DNA of 64,000 nt from positions 83,570-147,569 of the IMG/VR virus record IMGVR_UViG_3300042450_002433. One strand, given 5' to 3'. Of the stretch, positions 1 to 10,010 are shown piece after piece. Both the position numbers and the translations under genes were made by a program. Each line of letters begins with the position of its first letter. Position 1 is the stretch's first letter. This DNA comes from a virus. Under the pieces are notes generated by a model. That model worked only from the letters and a program-made list of their open reading frames with translations, had not been told where the DNA came from and made no database searches.

Positions 1-1
1 T

Positions 2-2161
2 ACAAGTCTGTTCTTCGATCCAGCAAATCTCACTGCATATACAGGCACCTATACCAGCAAAAAAACAAACTTTGTCTTGATATATGACGGAGATGAAACA
101 GGATCTGTCAAGGCAAAAAGAGCATCCATTCAAAACTTCTTTGCCGAAAATTTTGGACTGATAACAAGTTCAACATTGGGACAATTAACAAATGCCACAA
201 AAAAGACATTTGATGATAATCTTTCGCTTGAGATCGGTGTTGTCCTCGGTAATGTTGCAGCAGGACAAGAAGGACTTGTTAAGGGTGCAAGTGCATATGC
301 ATACATTGAAACCAATACGGTCAGGTCTTTCAATGGGCTAACAGGGGCAGTCACTGCGGTTGCATCTCTCAATGGATGCACAGCAGCAGTTGTAATAACG
401 GGGTCAGCGTCAGAGATTGAAGTTCTCAATACATGTCCAAACATCGTTATTGGTCTTCGCGATAATGTTACGATTTCCAATCTGAATGTACTGAGCGGTG
501 CAACCTTCGGTGGAAACTTTAGTGGTGCTACAGGCTCATTCTCTAGACTACTGACTGCAAGTGCAGGTATTAGTGCATCCACTATTACTACAGATTATCT
601 GGTTGTTGCGGCTGGCTCTACATTTGGTGCTGCTGTTGATCATACATTTGGTTTGTCAAACAGAGGATTGAAGATAAATGCAGGAAAGGGTAATAGCGAA
701 ATATTAAGTTATGGAAACGACACTCTTGATGTAAGTGCTATTGGTGGAAACGGAATTCTAAATTTGTTTGGTGCTGTTGTTACTGTTGGCGATGATGGAA
801 ATAATGATGGCACACAAATCATTGTCGATGATACTACCCAAACCATAACACATAGTGCAACCCAAGGACATGTATTTAATGGTATTGGATCTTTTAGTGA
901 ATTACTGACTGCAAGTGCAGGTCTTTCTGCAAGTGGTGCAACCTTTGCAAATGACATCAAAGTCAACGGAGTGAATATTGGATTGGGTGCTGGAAATGTT
1001 GCGAGCAATCTTGGAATTGGCAAAGGCGCACTATCAGGAAATTCAGGAGGACTGTTCAATACTGCTGTTGGAAGCGGTGCCATGGAAATTGGTACTAATT
1101 CATATTCGGTTGCATTTGGATTCAATGCACTTCATTCTTGTACGGGTGGAGGAATCAACAATGTGGCATTGGGATCTAACGCTATAACCACAATATCAAC
1201 CGCATCTAATAATGTTGCCATCGGTTCAAATTCATCACAGTCTCTTGTAGATGGAAGTTATAATGTTTCGATAGGTGGAGAGTCATTACTCAGCAATGCC
1301 AATGGAAGTTCGAATCTTGCAATTGGATATCAGGCACTGAGTACTAATTTCACATCTAATAATATTGGAATTGGATATCAGGCACTCTTTACAAATGATG
1401 AAGGGCAACAAAATACTGCAATTGGTAACGAAGCACTCAAGTCGATTGCAACCACAGGTTCTGCTGAAAGAAATACTGCGATTGGATATCAGGCAGGGCG
1501 ATGGAAGGGTGCGACTGGCACAAGTGTTATTACCAATAAATTGAATACTGCAAATGATTCTATCTTCATTGGTTGGAGAGCAAGATCATCTGCTGATGCA
1601 CAAACCAATCAGATTGTCATTGGTAATAACACAGTAGGTGGCGGTTCTAATACAATTACTATTGGAACAACTGGAACTATAGATGCAACAATTTATGGAA
1701 AGTTGCATGGAACAAATGGTGTTAGTGGCCCAACAGCATCATTTAATAGTTTGACGGTTAGTCAAAATACAACTCTTGGTAGTACTGCTTCAAATACAAC
1801 CACAATCTATGGCGCAAAGATTGTCAACGAATCCATATATTCAAATGGAACTTTGCGTAATGTTGGTATTAATTTTGCAAATGGTCAGGTGCAAACTCTC
1901 ACAGGAATAGGCACAGGAGCAACGGGCACAACTGCAATTTACTTCATGGGAGCACCCGCAACAGGAGCAGGAAATGTAACTCTGCTTGTCACTAATGGTG
2001 GAAGCATGACGGGAAATACAACAACATGGGAAGGAAGAATCAAGTGGCCAGGAGGAGTGAAACCAACATTGTCAACAACAGGAATTGATGTTATCTCCTT
2101 TATCACTCCTGATGCAGGAACAACAATCTATGGATTCGTTGGAGGGTTGAACTTCTTATGA
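2..2161 (+). CDS. Tail fibre protein with YadA-like head repeats, 5' end outside window
   Basis: The reading frame is open from the window's second base, and the first start-like codon (TTG at 77) lies inside the frame, so the gene almost certainly begins upstream. The protein is rich in Gly, Ser, Thr and Asn, as beta-rich fibres are. Between about 980 and 1520 it has repeats of the type NxAIGxxAL / NIGIGYQAL, the left-handed beta-roll repeat of YadA and Hia adhesin heads that also occurs in phage fibres. The phrase LLTASAG-SAS occurs twice (about 550 and 905). The C-terminal part resembles a fibre tip. It overlaps the next gene by ATGA, as gene 37 and gene 38 do in T2-like phages, so a distal tail fibre role is inferred. 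Fibre family is fairly sure; exact position in the virion is not. Confidence 0.8.
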   Translation, partial: TSLFFDPANLTAYTGTYTSKKTNFVLIYDGDETGSVKAKRASIQNFFAENFGLITSSTLGQLTNATKKTFDDNLSLEIGVVLGNVAAGQEGLVKGASAYAYIETNTVRSFNGLTGAVTAVASLNGCTAAVVITGSASEIEVLNTCPNIVIGLRDNVTISNLNVLSGATFGGNFSGATGSFSRLLTASAGISASTITTDYLVVAAGSTFGAAVDHTFGLSNRGLKINAGKGNSEILSYGNDTLDVSAIGGNGILNLFGAVVTVGDDGNNDGTQIIVDDTTQTITHSATQGHVFNGIGSFSELLTASAGLSASGATFANDIKVNGVNIGLGAGNVASNLGIGKGALSGNSGGLFNTAVGSGAMEIGTNSYSVAFGFNALHSCTGGGINNVALGSNAITTISTASNNVAIGSNSSQSLVDGSYNVSIGGESLLSNANGSSNLAIGYQALSTNFTSNNIGIGYQALFTNDEGQQNTAIGNEALKSIATTGSAERNTAIGYQAGRWKGATGTSVITNKLNTANDSIFIGWRARSSADAQTNQIVIGNNTVGGGSNTITIGTTGTIDATIYGKLHGTNGVSGPTASFNSLTVSQNTTLGSTASNTTTIYGAKIVNESIYSNGTLRNVGINFANGQVQTLTGIGTGATGTTAIYFMGAPATGAGNVTLLVTNGGSMTGNTTTWEGRIKWPGGVKPTLSTTGIDVISFITPDAGTTIYGFVGGLNFL

Positions 2162-3000
2162 TTGGAGCAGCAAGAGGTGCACAGGGCAGAAGTTATCAAC
2201 TTCTTGCAACCAATCAGTTCACCACGGGAGGAACTCAATCATATTCAATTCCCGCAGGTACCTCATATCTTTCTGTTGAATTGTGGGGAGGTGGTGGAGG
2301 TGGTGCGGGAGGACACAGTGTTGGTACTAGACCCACAAACTACTATGGCGGTGGAGGCGGTGGAGGTGGTGGATATGCGCGATATACAATGTATGGTGGG
2401 CAACCAAATACAGGAACCTTTTTGGGATGTGCTTTTAATAATTTTGATATGCAAGCAGGAGATTTATTAGTTTTATCTGTTGGTGCTGGCGGCCTCGGCG
2501 GAAATGTCGGAGTTGATGGAGTGGCAGGATTGCAGACTAGTCTTATTAGACATACTCGAAATGGAATAACGGTATTAGATCATGACAGCCTCACATCAGG
2601 AGATTTCAATGTATGTTCAGCAAGTTTATTCTATTCGGTGGTTGCAAATGGAGGTTATGGAGGATTGAAGGCTACAACAGTTCCCAATGGAGGTACTGCT
2701 GGAACAATTATCCAAGTCACAAATATTCCTGATCGAAGAGAATTGGGATCCGAAGAAGGATTTCGAGGACAGGGAAATAATGGCACATCCACTGCATCGG
2801 GTGGTGGTACGGGTGGTAAGGCGGGAGGATTCACATCATATGCAGGTGGTAACGGAGGTACAGGAGGAGCGGTGGGTGTGGTTGGCATGACAGGCGGTTT
2901 CCCTGGAGGTGGCGGCGGCGGCGGTGGATCAAACGCCACAACAAGAGGTAGAGGTGGTGCGGGAGCAGTCGGATCAATCATCATAAAGGCATACGGATGA
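2158..3000 (+). CDS. Glycine-rich fibre-tip (adhesin-like) protein
   Basis: A 280-residue protein with many poly-glycine runs (WGGGGGGAGG, YYGGGGGGGGGY, FPGGGGGGGGS) and the ending GAGAVGSIIIKAYG, a pattern common to glycine-rich virion and surface proteins. Short hydrophobic beta segments alternate with glycine runs, which recalls the polyglycine-II sandwich of T-even gp38 adhesins. Its start overlaps the stop of the fibre gene (ATGA), so the two are translationally coupled. Position directly after a distal-fibre-like gene suggests a receptor-binding tip protein. This is inference from composition and order, since no specific gp38 signature was recognised. Confidence 0.65.
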   Translation: MIGAARGAQGRSYQLLATNQFTTGGTQSYSIPAGTSYLSVELWGGGGGGAGGHSVGTRPTNYYGGGGGGGGGYARYTMYGGQPNTGTFLGCAFNNFDMQAGDLLVLSVGAGGLGGNVGVDGVAGLQTSLIRHTRNGITVLDHDSLTSGDFNVCSASLFYSVVANGGYGGLKATTVPNGGTAGTIIQVTNIPDRRELGSEEGFRGQGNNGTSTASGGGTGGKAGGFTSYAGGNGGTGGAVGVVGMTGGFPGGGGGGGGSNATTRGRGGAGAVGSIIIKAYG

Positions 3001-3569
3001 CACATTATGCTGTAAATATTCCTGAAGGTCGAGTCGGCAATTGGTCGATTCAAAAAGCAACAGGAGATTCTTTTGGATTTGGAGTATCAACTCTTTTCAG
3101 TCAAATCTATGGATTTAATCTTACTTGCAGAGAAGAACCTTATGGCGAATATACATTCTTATGTGTTGATTCGATTGGCCCCATCATGATGGATACAACT
3201 CATGAATATGCCGAACATCAGCCACTGTGGGACGGCGCAACGGGTGATGTCCTTATTGGAGGATTGGGACTTGGATTTGTGAATCAAAAACTGATGGATA
3301 ATCCTTTTGTTACTTCGGTAACCATCATAGAGAAAAATCAAGAAGTAATCGATCTCGTATGGGATCATTGTCCAAAAGATTCTCGATTTACGCTCGTTCA
3401 TGCAGACATCGATACATGGACACCCCCAAATACATCGCATTGGGACTATGCATGGTTTGATACATGGATTGGGGACAACTCGACTACTCAGGAAGAGTAT
3501 CCCGAATTCATTCAATCTCGATACGGATCATATTGTGATCAAATCGGAATTTGGAATCAACTTCCTTGA
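2997..3569 (+). CDS. Small SAM-dependent methyltransferase-like protein
   Basis: A 190-residue protein with a Rossmann methyltransferase signature. Residues 84-93 (DVLIGGLGLG) match the glycine-rich SAM loop, E112 ends the second strand (VTIIEKN) where the ribose-binding acid sits, D137 follows in VHADID, and WDYAWFDTW (149-157) corresponds to strand four. The closest recognisable style is spermidine synthase / class I methyltransferase. The ATG overlaps the previous stop (ATGA), so it is co-translated with the fibre genes. The substrate is unknown; modification of fibre protein, host surface or a small molecule are all possible. A methyltransferase fold is likely, but catalysis is not proven and the protein is short for the family. 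Confidence 0.6.
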   Translation: MTHYAVNIPEGRVGNWSIQKATGDSFGFGVSTLFSQIYGFNLTCREEPYGEYTFLCVDSIGPIMMDTTHEYAEHQPLWDGATGDVLIGGLGLGFVNQKLMDNPFVTSVTIIEKNQEVIDLVWDHCPKDSRFTLVHADIDTWTPPNTSHWDYAWFDTWIGDNSTTQEEYPEFIQSRYGSYCDQIGIWNQLP

Positions 3570-3575
3570 CTTTTT

Positions 3576-3607
3576 GGAGAAGTCAATTCTATTGGAAATC
3601 CTTCTCC
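3576..3607 (+). terminator. Possible hairpin between transcription units
   Basis: A perfect 7-base inverted repeat (GGAGAAG at 3576-3582, CTTCTCC at 3601-3607) encloses an 18-base loop just after the methyltransferase-like gene and touches the late promoter motif of the next gene. There is no T tract, so terminator function is weakly supported. Confidence 0.3.
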
Positions 3608-3613
3608 TAAATA
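3607..3613 (+). promoter_or_regulatory. Late promoter motif CTAAATA
   Basis: CTAAATA resembles the T4 late promoter TATAAATA. It ends 6 nt before the ATG at 3620, which predicts a nearly leaderless message. Confidence 0.65.
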
Positions 3614-3619
3614 TGCTGT

Positions 3620-4555
3620 ATGGCACTATTCAAAGTCAGAAGAACCATCAAGCCTGGAGTCATCCCAACAGGATTAACCTATGGCGAAATGGCGGTCAAT
3701 ATAACAGACCGCAAGATGTATGTTGGTGATGCGGGAGGAACCTCGGTAGAAATTCTTGGCGGTTCGGGTGGAGCAGAAACAACATGGTCATTAGCCACCC
3801 CAACAACTGCTAGTGATATTGCAGGAATTCCACAGGGAACAACCCTCGATATCGGAGAAACTTCAATTTCAATTCTAGAACGAATTCTTTATCCATATCA
3901 ACAAGTCGCATTTACAAGTCTTACCACAGGACTTGACTCATCATATGAGTTGGGTCAGACCGCAGGAAATAGTACCTTTACTGCTTCCTGGAACAGATCG
4001 GGCCCAACTGAAAATTGGGTAGCAAACAGCGCATATTACAGATACAGCGGATTGGTTACGGGCGTAGCCATAACGGGTGGTAGTCCGACTGCGGCATCTG
4101 CCTCTGTTTCATACCCCGCATTTAGAGCCACCGCCATTGGCTCCAACACACAGACATTTCAGATAACAGGTCAGCAGATAGAAGGAAGCAATCCCGTGTC
4201 TCGCAGTACCTCGTCTCGTTGGTGGTCAAAGATGTATTGGGGCAAGTCAACCAATGAGGCATTGACAAACCAAGCATTGCTAACAGACGGCAGCGAGACA
4301 TTGATCACAACCGCATCGTCAGGTAGTGGAACCGTCACCACCACGGACACAGGTGGTTACTTCTATCTGTTCATTCACAACTATTACGAGTTGGACACAA
4401 TCAAACTTGAGGGTTTTGGTGTGTCTATGGCTGCTCCTGTTAATACTACTTTAGTGACAAATCAACAGGGATTTGAGACAACCTACAAGGTGTATCGCAG
4501 TTTCTTTCAACTTCCTGGATCGCTTTCAATAGATATTACCTACTCAAACGCTTGA
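3620..4555 (+). CDS. Virion or fibre protein, function unknown
   Basis: A 311-residue protein. The N-terminus (residues about 8-40, IKPGVIPTGLTYGEMAVN, then DRKMYVGD) matches the short attachment segment found at the start of many phage fibre and appendage proteins. The remainder is Ser/Thr/Gly-rich with predicted beta structure and no recognised enzymatic motif. A late-type CTAAATA motif lies 6 nt upstream of the ATG and there is no Shine-Dalgarno sequence, so the start is supported mainly by the motif and the N-terminal pattern. It sits between the adhesin block and the collagen-like fibres. A structural role is inferred. Confidence 0.65.
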   Translation: MALFKVRRTIKPGVIPTGLTYGEMAVNITDRKMYVGDAGGTSVEILGGSGGAETTWSLATPTTASDIAGIPQGTTLDIGETSISILERILYPYQQVAFTSLTTGLDSSYELGQTAGNSTFTASWNRSGPTENWVANSAYYRYSGLVTGVAITGGSPTAASASVSYPAFRATAIGSNTQTFQITGQQIEGSNPVSRSTSSRWWSKMYWGKSTNEALTNQALLTDGSETLITTASSGSGTVTTTDTGGYFYLFIHNYYELDTIKLEGFGVSMAAPVNTTLVTNQQGFETTYKVYRSFFQLPGSLSIDITYSNA

Positions 4556-4563
4556 TATAGATT

Positions 4564-6294
<1,731 letters not shown>

Positions 6295-6312
6295 ACAGAA
6301 ACGGAACAAAAT

Positions 6313-8529
6313 ATGTCACTACAACCAGGAATTAGAATAGCAGATGTATTGGAGCAAATGAACCGTGAGGCAAATCTCACAGGAACAGGATACTTTTCGC
6401 TCGTACATTCTGGGAATATTGATTTCTCTGTCAAGGGTATCGTAGGTACAGATACTTCTCGATATGACACCACAAGTGGTGGTGCAACTCTTAAGGCAAA
6501 CAGCCCATACGGAACTAAGTATGTTGTTACTGATACAGGAATATGGACTACATTTTCAGGATGTGGTGGAGGTGGGCATGATTGCCCAACACAACTTGGT
6601 GCTGGAGATATTGTTCAGCGTGGGAATGTTAGTCTTGCCAATTATGATGTTGCAGGTCAAGTACCTTGGCAAGTTTATCTAGATATTTCCAATCCAAAAA
6701 CTCCGAGTGGAACAATTGTTTTCAACGAACATGACAGTAAGGTCTATTATTATGATGGTGCTAATTGGACTGTTGTTGGATCAGGATCTTCATCGGGATT
6801 TCTCGGCAGTGACAATCCTCTTGTAACGGGATATCCACTCACATTTGATGGTGGTACGACATGGAGTGATAGGGGTCTTTCAGGAGCAGGAATTACAGGT
6901 GATAGACTTCTTCTTGCAACAGGGCCTGCGGAAGATCCATTCCGAAACTATGTTCGATTCGGTGATGCATGGATACAGACAGGTGTTGTTGGTGTTGGTC
7001 AAGGTACAAAGGGTGATCAAGGCATTCAAGGTGTCACAGGCCCAACAGGAAGTATTGGCGCAACGGGTGCAACAGGAGTTACGGGTGTTGGTCTTACTGC
7101 TGTAAGTATTGATGCAAATGGAAACCTTCAGGCAAAATATGTTATGCCGAATGGTGCCTTTTCGGACTTCTTTACTATTGGATCTGTAAGAGGAACAACA
7201 GGATTTACAGGTGCAACAGGTGCAACGGGCGTAACAGGAGTTACGGGTGCAACAGGATCTACAGGTGCCACGGGTGCAACGGGCCCAAGAGGTTCAACAG
7301 GATCATTTGCGGGTCTTGCATACTTTACAAAATATGATTCGTTCTCTGTTGGCAATATTGGTGGCTTGACTGCAACCAATGATAATACTGTCTTACTTCA
7401 CCGAAAAGATGAATTTGGTGTAAACCACGAATCTTATATATCAACATGGTACAACAGTACAACTGATATTGATGGTACATTGCATGTTCGACCAAGATAT
7501 GTTGGAGCAGGAAGTACAGGACACTTTATATTCCAAGTAACGGGTGGTGTATCAGCGAACAGCGGTGTGTTTCAGTACCTATATGGTACTCCATTAAGTG
7601 GAACACTTTCCCAACACTTCCCCAACAGTCTTACAGAGTTGTCGATTACATTTATTAATGCAGGTGCAAGAGGTAATACAGGTTCTATTGCGGGTGGTGA
7701 TCTAAACACGGGATTGACCCATGTAGCACCAACGACCTTAACTCCCGATTCGGGACTTGCACGAAAAGTAGCATTCTTACTCGAAGATGGTTCGCTTACT
7801 TTTGACTATATTCGCAACTTTGAGGTATTCAAACCCGCAGATTTTGTTTTCTCAATAACTAATTTCAATAGTGGTATTGGCAGTACACAATTGGTTGGAA
7901 GTACCCAATTTAGTGTGGCTGACTTGACTGCAACTAGTATTACATATAATCTTGGGCCACCTGCGACTGCTTCTATACAAGTGGATAGTGGATATGGCAC
8001 AGGCTTCCCCGTATTCTTTGCAACGGGTGCCATGAATCAACTTGCATATGGTGCAGGAAAATCTATTACATCTGCGCCAGGTGGAGGTCTTGGAACTGTG
8101 ACCATTAGACTTCAGGCAACAGGTTCTGCTGGCACATTCTCACAAAGTGCAAGTACGATTTCATTCTTGAATCATGTTGTCCGAGGAGCAACAACTGCTA
8201 CGAGTTTAACAGGAGCACATCTTACAGGTGGAATGCTTGCACACGGTTTTGTGAAATCAATACAGAATAATAGAGCAGCATCATATAGCCTTGCTGGGCC
8301 CGTTGGCAATTATGATTACTTTGCATATCCTGCACGACATGGAGAGATTCAACTTGGAGGACTAAAAACAAACGGTAATGATGGAGGATTCACGAAACAG
8401 GGAGACGGAGCAGTACCAGGTACTTTTGAGCAGCCATATACAAATAATGCAGGATATACCGAAAACTATTATTTCTACAGAAGCACAAACCCAGGCTTAG
8501 TTGGCACTTCGATTGTTATCACAGCCTAA
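6313..8529 (+). CDS. Collagen-like tail fibre protein B
   Basis: A 738-residue paralogue of the preceding fibre. The N-terminal domain (IRIADVLEQMNREANLTG ... NIDFSVKGI) is also found in the 138-residue product of the next gene. Then follow the [22 protein letters not shown] module, two Gly-X-Y stretches (about nt 7003-7090 and 7190-7310) and the shared [18 protein letters not shown] ... INAGARG domain. A longer, distinct C-terminal half ends in YFAYPARHGE ... YFYRSTNP, which corresponds in layout to the end of protein A. Tandem fibres with different ends suggest alternative receptor specificities or a hetero-oligomer. Fibre identity is well supported; position in the virion is not. Confidence 0.75.
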   Translation: MSLQPGIRIADVLEQMNREANLTGTGYFSLVHSGNIDFSVKGIVGTDTSRYDTTSGGATLKANSPYGTKYVVTDTGIWTTFSGCGGGGHDCPTQLGAGDIVQRGNVSLANYDVAGQVPWQVYLDISNPKTPSGTIVFNEHDSKVYYYDGANWTVVGSGSSSGFLGSDNPLVTGYPLTFDGGTTWSDRGLSGAGITGDRLLLATGPAEDPFRNYVRFGDAWIQTGVVGVGQGTKGDQGIQGVTGPTGSIGATGATGVTGVGLTAVSIDANGNLQAKYVMPNGAFSDFFTIGSVRGTTGFTGATGATGVTGVTGATGSTGATGATGPRGSTGSFAGLAYFTKYDSFSVGNIGGLTATNDNTVLLHRKDEFGVNHESYISTWYNSTTDIDGTLHVRPRYVGAGSTGHFIFQVTGGVSANSGVFQYLYGTPLSGTLSQHFPNSLTELSITFINAGARGNTGSIAGGDLNTGLTHVAPTTLTPDSGLARKVAFLLEDGSLTFDYIRNFEVFKPADFVFSITNFNSGIGSTQLVGSTQFSVADLTATSITYNLGPPATASIQVDSGYGTGFPVFFATGAMNQLAYGAGKSITSAPGGGLGTVTIRLQATGSAGTFSQSASTISFLNHVVRGATTATSLTGAHLTGGMLAHGFVKSIQNNRAASYSLAGPVGNYDYFAYPARHGEIQLGGLKTNGNDGGFTKQGDGAVPGTFEQPYTNNAGYTENYYFYRSTNPGLVGTSIVITA
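7437..7549 (+). repeat. 113-bp block identical to 5367-5479
   Basis: Second copy of the identical block described at 5367, within the fibre B gene. It is followed by another identical stretch at 7576-7643. Confidence 0.9.
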
Positions 8530-8544
8530 TATGAAAGAAATAAT

Positions 8545-8961
8545 ATGCCAATCCAAGTAGCAGATAGAATAGAACAAGCAAACCGTGGGGGTAGATTAGA
8601 AACTCCTGAAGATTTTTTCTATACTATGAATGGATCCGATATAGACTTTTCGGTGGATGGAATACTTGAAAATAATAATGATCCGTTTGACACAATAGTA
8701 GGTAAAAAATACATTATCCGAAATATCAGTGCCGTGGGACTCCCCCCTACTAGCGGGGTTAGTATTAATGCAAATGATATTATCACATATGACGGTTCAA
8801 ATGGTATGAATTGGGTGCTATACAAACGAGTTTCAAATGCCGAAACAAATTTTGGAATTGTTTATGACAAGAGTACAAAATTGGTATATCAATATGATGA
8901 AACAAACGGTTGGTTACCGCTTCTTCGAAAGAACGGAACGATTGATGGTGGAACCTTCTAA
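8545..8961 (+). CDS. Small protein equal to the N-terminal domain of fibre B
   Basis: A 138-residue protein whose start (IQVADRIEQANRGGRLETPE, then SDIDFSVDGI) parallels the N-terminus of fibre B (IRIADVLEQMNREANLTG, then NIDFSVKGI). Its C-terminal part (FGIVYDKSTKLVYQYDE) matches the segment TIVFNEHDSKVYYYDG there. It lacks the collagen shaft and tip. It could be a stand-alone attachment or docking subunit, or the remnant of a third fibre. Its stop codon TAA lies inside the CTAAATA motif that drives the next gene. Confidence 0.6.
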   Translation: MPIQVADRIEQANRGGRLETPEDFFYTMNGSDIDFSVDGILENNNDPFDTIVGKKYIIRNISAVGLPPTSGVSINANDIITYDGSNGMNWVLYKRVSNAETNFGIVYDKSTKLVYQYDETNGWLPLLRKNGTIDGGTF

Positions 8962-8964
8962 ATA
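8958..8964 (+). promoter_or_regulatory. Late promoter motif CTAAATA
   Basis: The motif contains the TAA stop codon of the preceding gene (8959-8961) and lies 32 nt upstream of the ATG at 8997. Confidence 0.55.
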
Positions 8965-8996
8965 ACAAGTAGCAAAGAGAAAAGAAAGAAACAAAC

Positions 8997-9989
8997 ATGG
9001 CATTTAATCCCCCAAGCGGCGTAGCAGATGGAGCAACATATGGTTATGGCAATGTCATATGGGAATATGATGCAATCTTTGGTGTATGGAATATTGTTGA
9101 TGGAAGTATTATCGGTGGTGTTGGCCCCGAAGGGCCTCCAGGCCCCCCAGGAGCAGGAAACATTCCATTAGCATCTTATGCAGTAACAGGTGCTGCACAA
9201 TTCCCCAATGCAGACTTTGGTGTATCCGTTACGGGCACTGTAAGCCTTACAGGAAATGTTGCTCGAACACACATATCAAATATATTTACTGCGGCGGGTG
9301 GTAATTCATTCTCGGCGGGTATAACTGCTCCAAATATTAAGACTTCAACCATATACCCACAAGGTATAAATAGCAAGGGTGCGGGAGGATACATTGGACT
9401 AACATCTGCCGATGGCGGTGAGATAGAGGTATTCGGTGAGAGTATTTTGTTGGGTGGTGACCCAAAAGATACTCCAGACGCTTATATTGATATCCGTAAT
9501 AAATCACAATCTCCCAAGATAACTTTTGCCGCCACCAACGGCAGAATGGCATTGAATGACACAGGATTGGTATTTGGAAGTGGATATACAACACCACTTC
9601 AAATCACAGGCGGTATCTTCAAAAACCCCGAAGAGTATGCATCATATCAAGATCTTGGAAGTTCTAATTCCATCGTTATCAATGCTACGGGTGGAACAAT
9701 TCAGCGTTTCAAAATTACACCATCGGCACAAGTAGTTGTGAGTGCGGGGCCAGGATGGGATAACACTACAGTAAATGCAACCGAAACAATTGCAGTTATT
9801 GTGCAGTCAACAAACGGACAAACAGGAAGTTTTACAGGATCAATTCTTAGCAATAGTCCTGTATTGTTTGGCACAACGGGAGGAATCGATATGTTTACCG
9901 TGATGCGTGTAAAGACTGCATCTTCGGCATTGCTAATCGGTTTGCCTATTGCAAATGGCTTGACGGCGGCAGGGTTTAGTATTAGTTAA
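8997..9989 (+). CDS. Fibre-like virion protein with short collagen segment
   Basis: A 330-residue protein. The N-terminus (MAFNPPSGVADGATYGYG ... IWEYDAIFGVWNIVDG) resembles a fibre attachment domain, and GPEGPPGPPGAG at about residues 43-54 is a very short collagen-like stretch. The rest is Gly/Thr/Ile-rich with predicted beta structure and a hydrophobic C-terminus. No enzymatic motif was seen. It follows the two collagen-like fibres and has its own late motif 32 nt upstream. A structural or appendage role is inferred. Confidence 0.6.
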   Translation: MAFNPPSGVADGATYGYGNVIWEYDAIFGVWNIVDGSIIGGVGPEGPPGPPGAGNIPLASYAVTGAAQFPNADFGVSVTGTVSLTGNVARTHISNIFTAAGGNSFSAGITAPNIKTSTIYPQGINSKGAGGYIGLTSADGGEIEVFGESILLGGDPKDTPDAYIDIRNKSQSPKITFAATNGRMALNDTGLVFGSGYTTPLQITGGIFKNPEEYASYQDLGSSNSIVINATGGTIQRFKITPSAQVVVSAGPGWDNTTVNATETIAVIVQSTNGQTGSFTGSILSNSPVLFGTTGGIDMFTVMRVKTASSALLIGLPIANGLTAAGFSIS

Positions 9990-10010
9990 TGATTAACTGA
10001 AAGGAACACT

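Noticed and set aside
130-582. 150-codon frame on the - strand under the first fibre gene
   Set aside because: No ribosome site or recognisable protein; composition follows the opposing fibre codons.
980-1520. Repeated ATTGG-ATATCAGGCACT words considered as a CRISPR-like or regulatory repeat
   Set aside because: They are coding repeats in frame that specify the YadA-type IGYQAL motif.
2655-3053. Proline-rich open frame on the - strand opposite the glycine-rich adhesin gene
   Set aside because: GGN glycine codons read in reverse give proline runs; no ribosome site, and fully inside a well-supported gene.
7128-7379. Frame with PVAPVAPV repeats on the - strand
   Set aside because: Mirror image of the collagen-coding repeats; no start signals.
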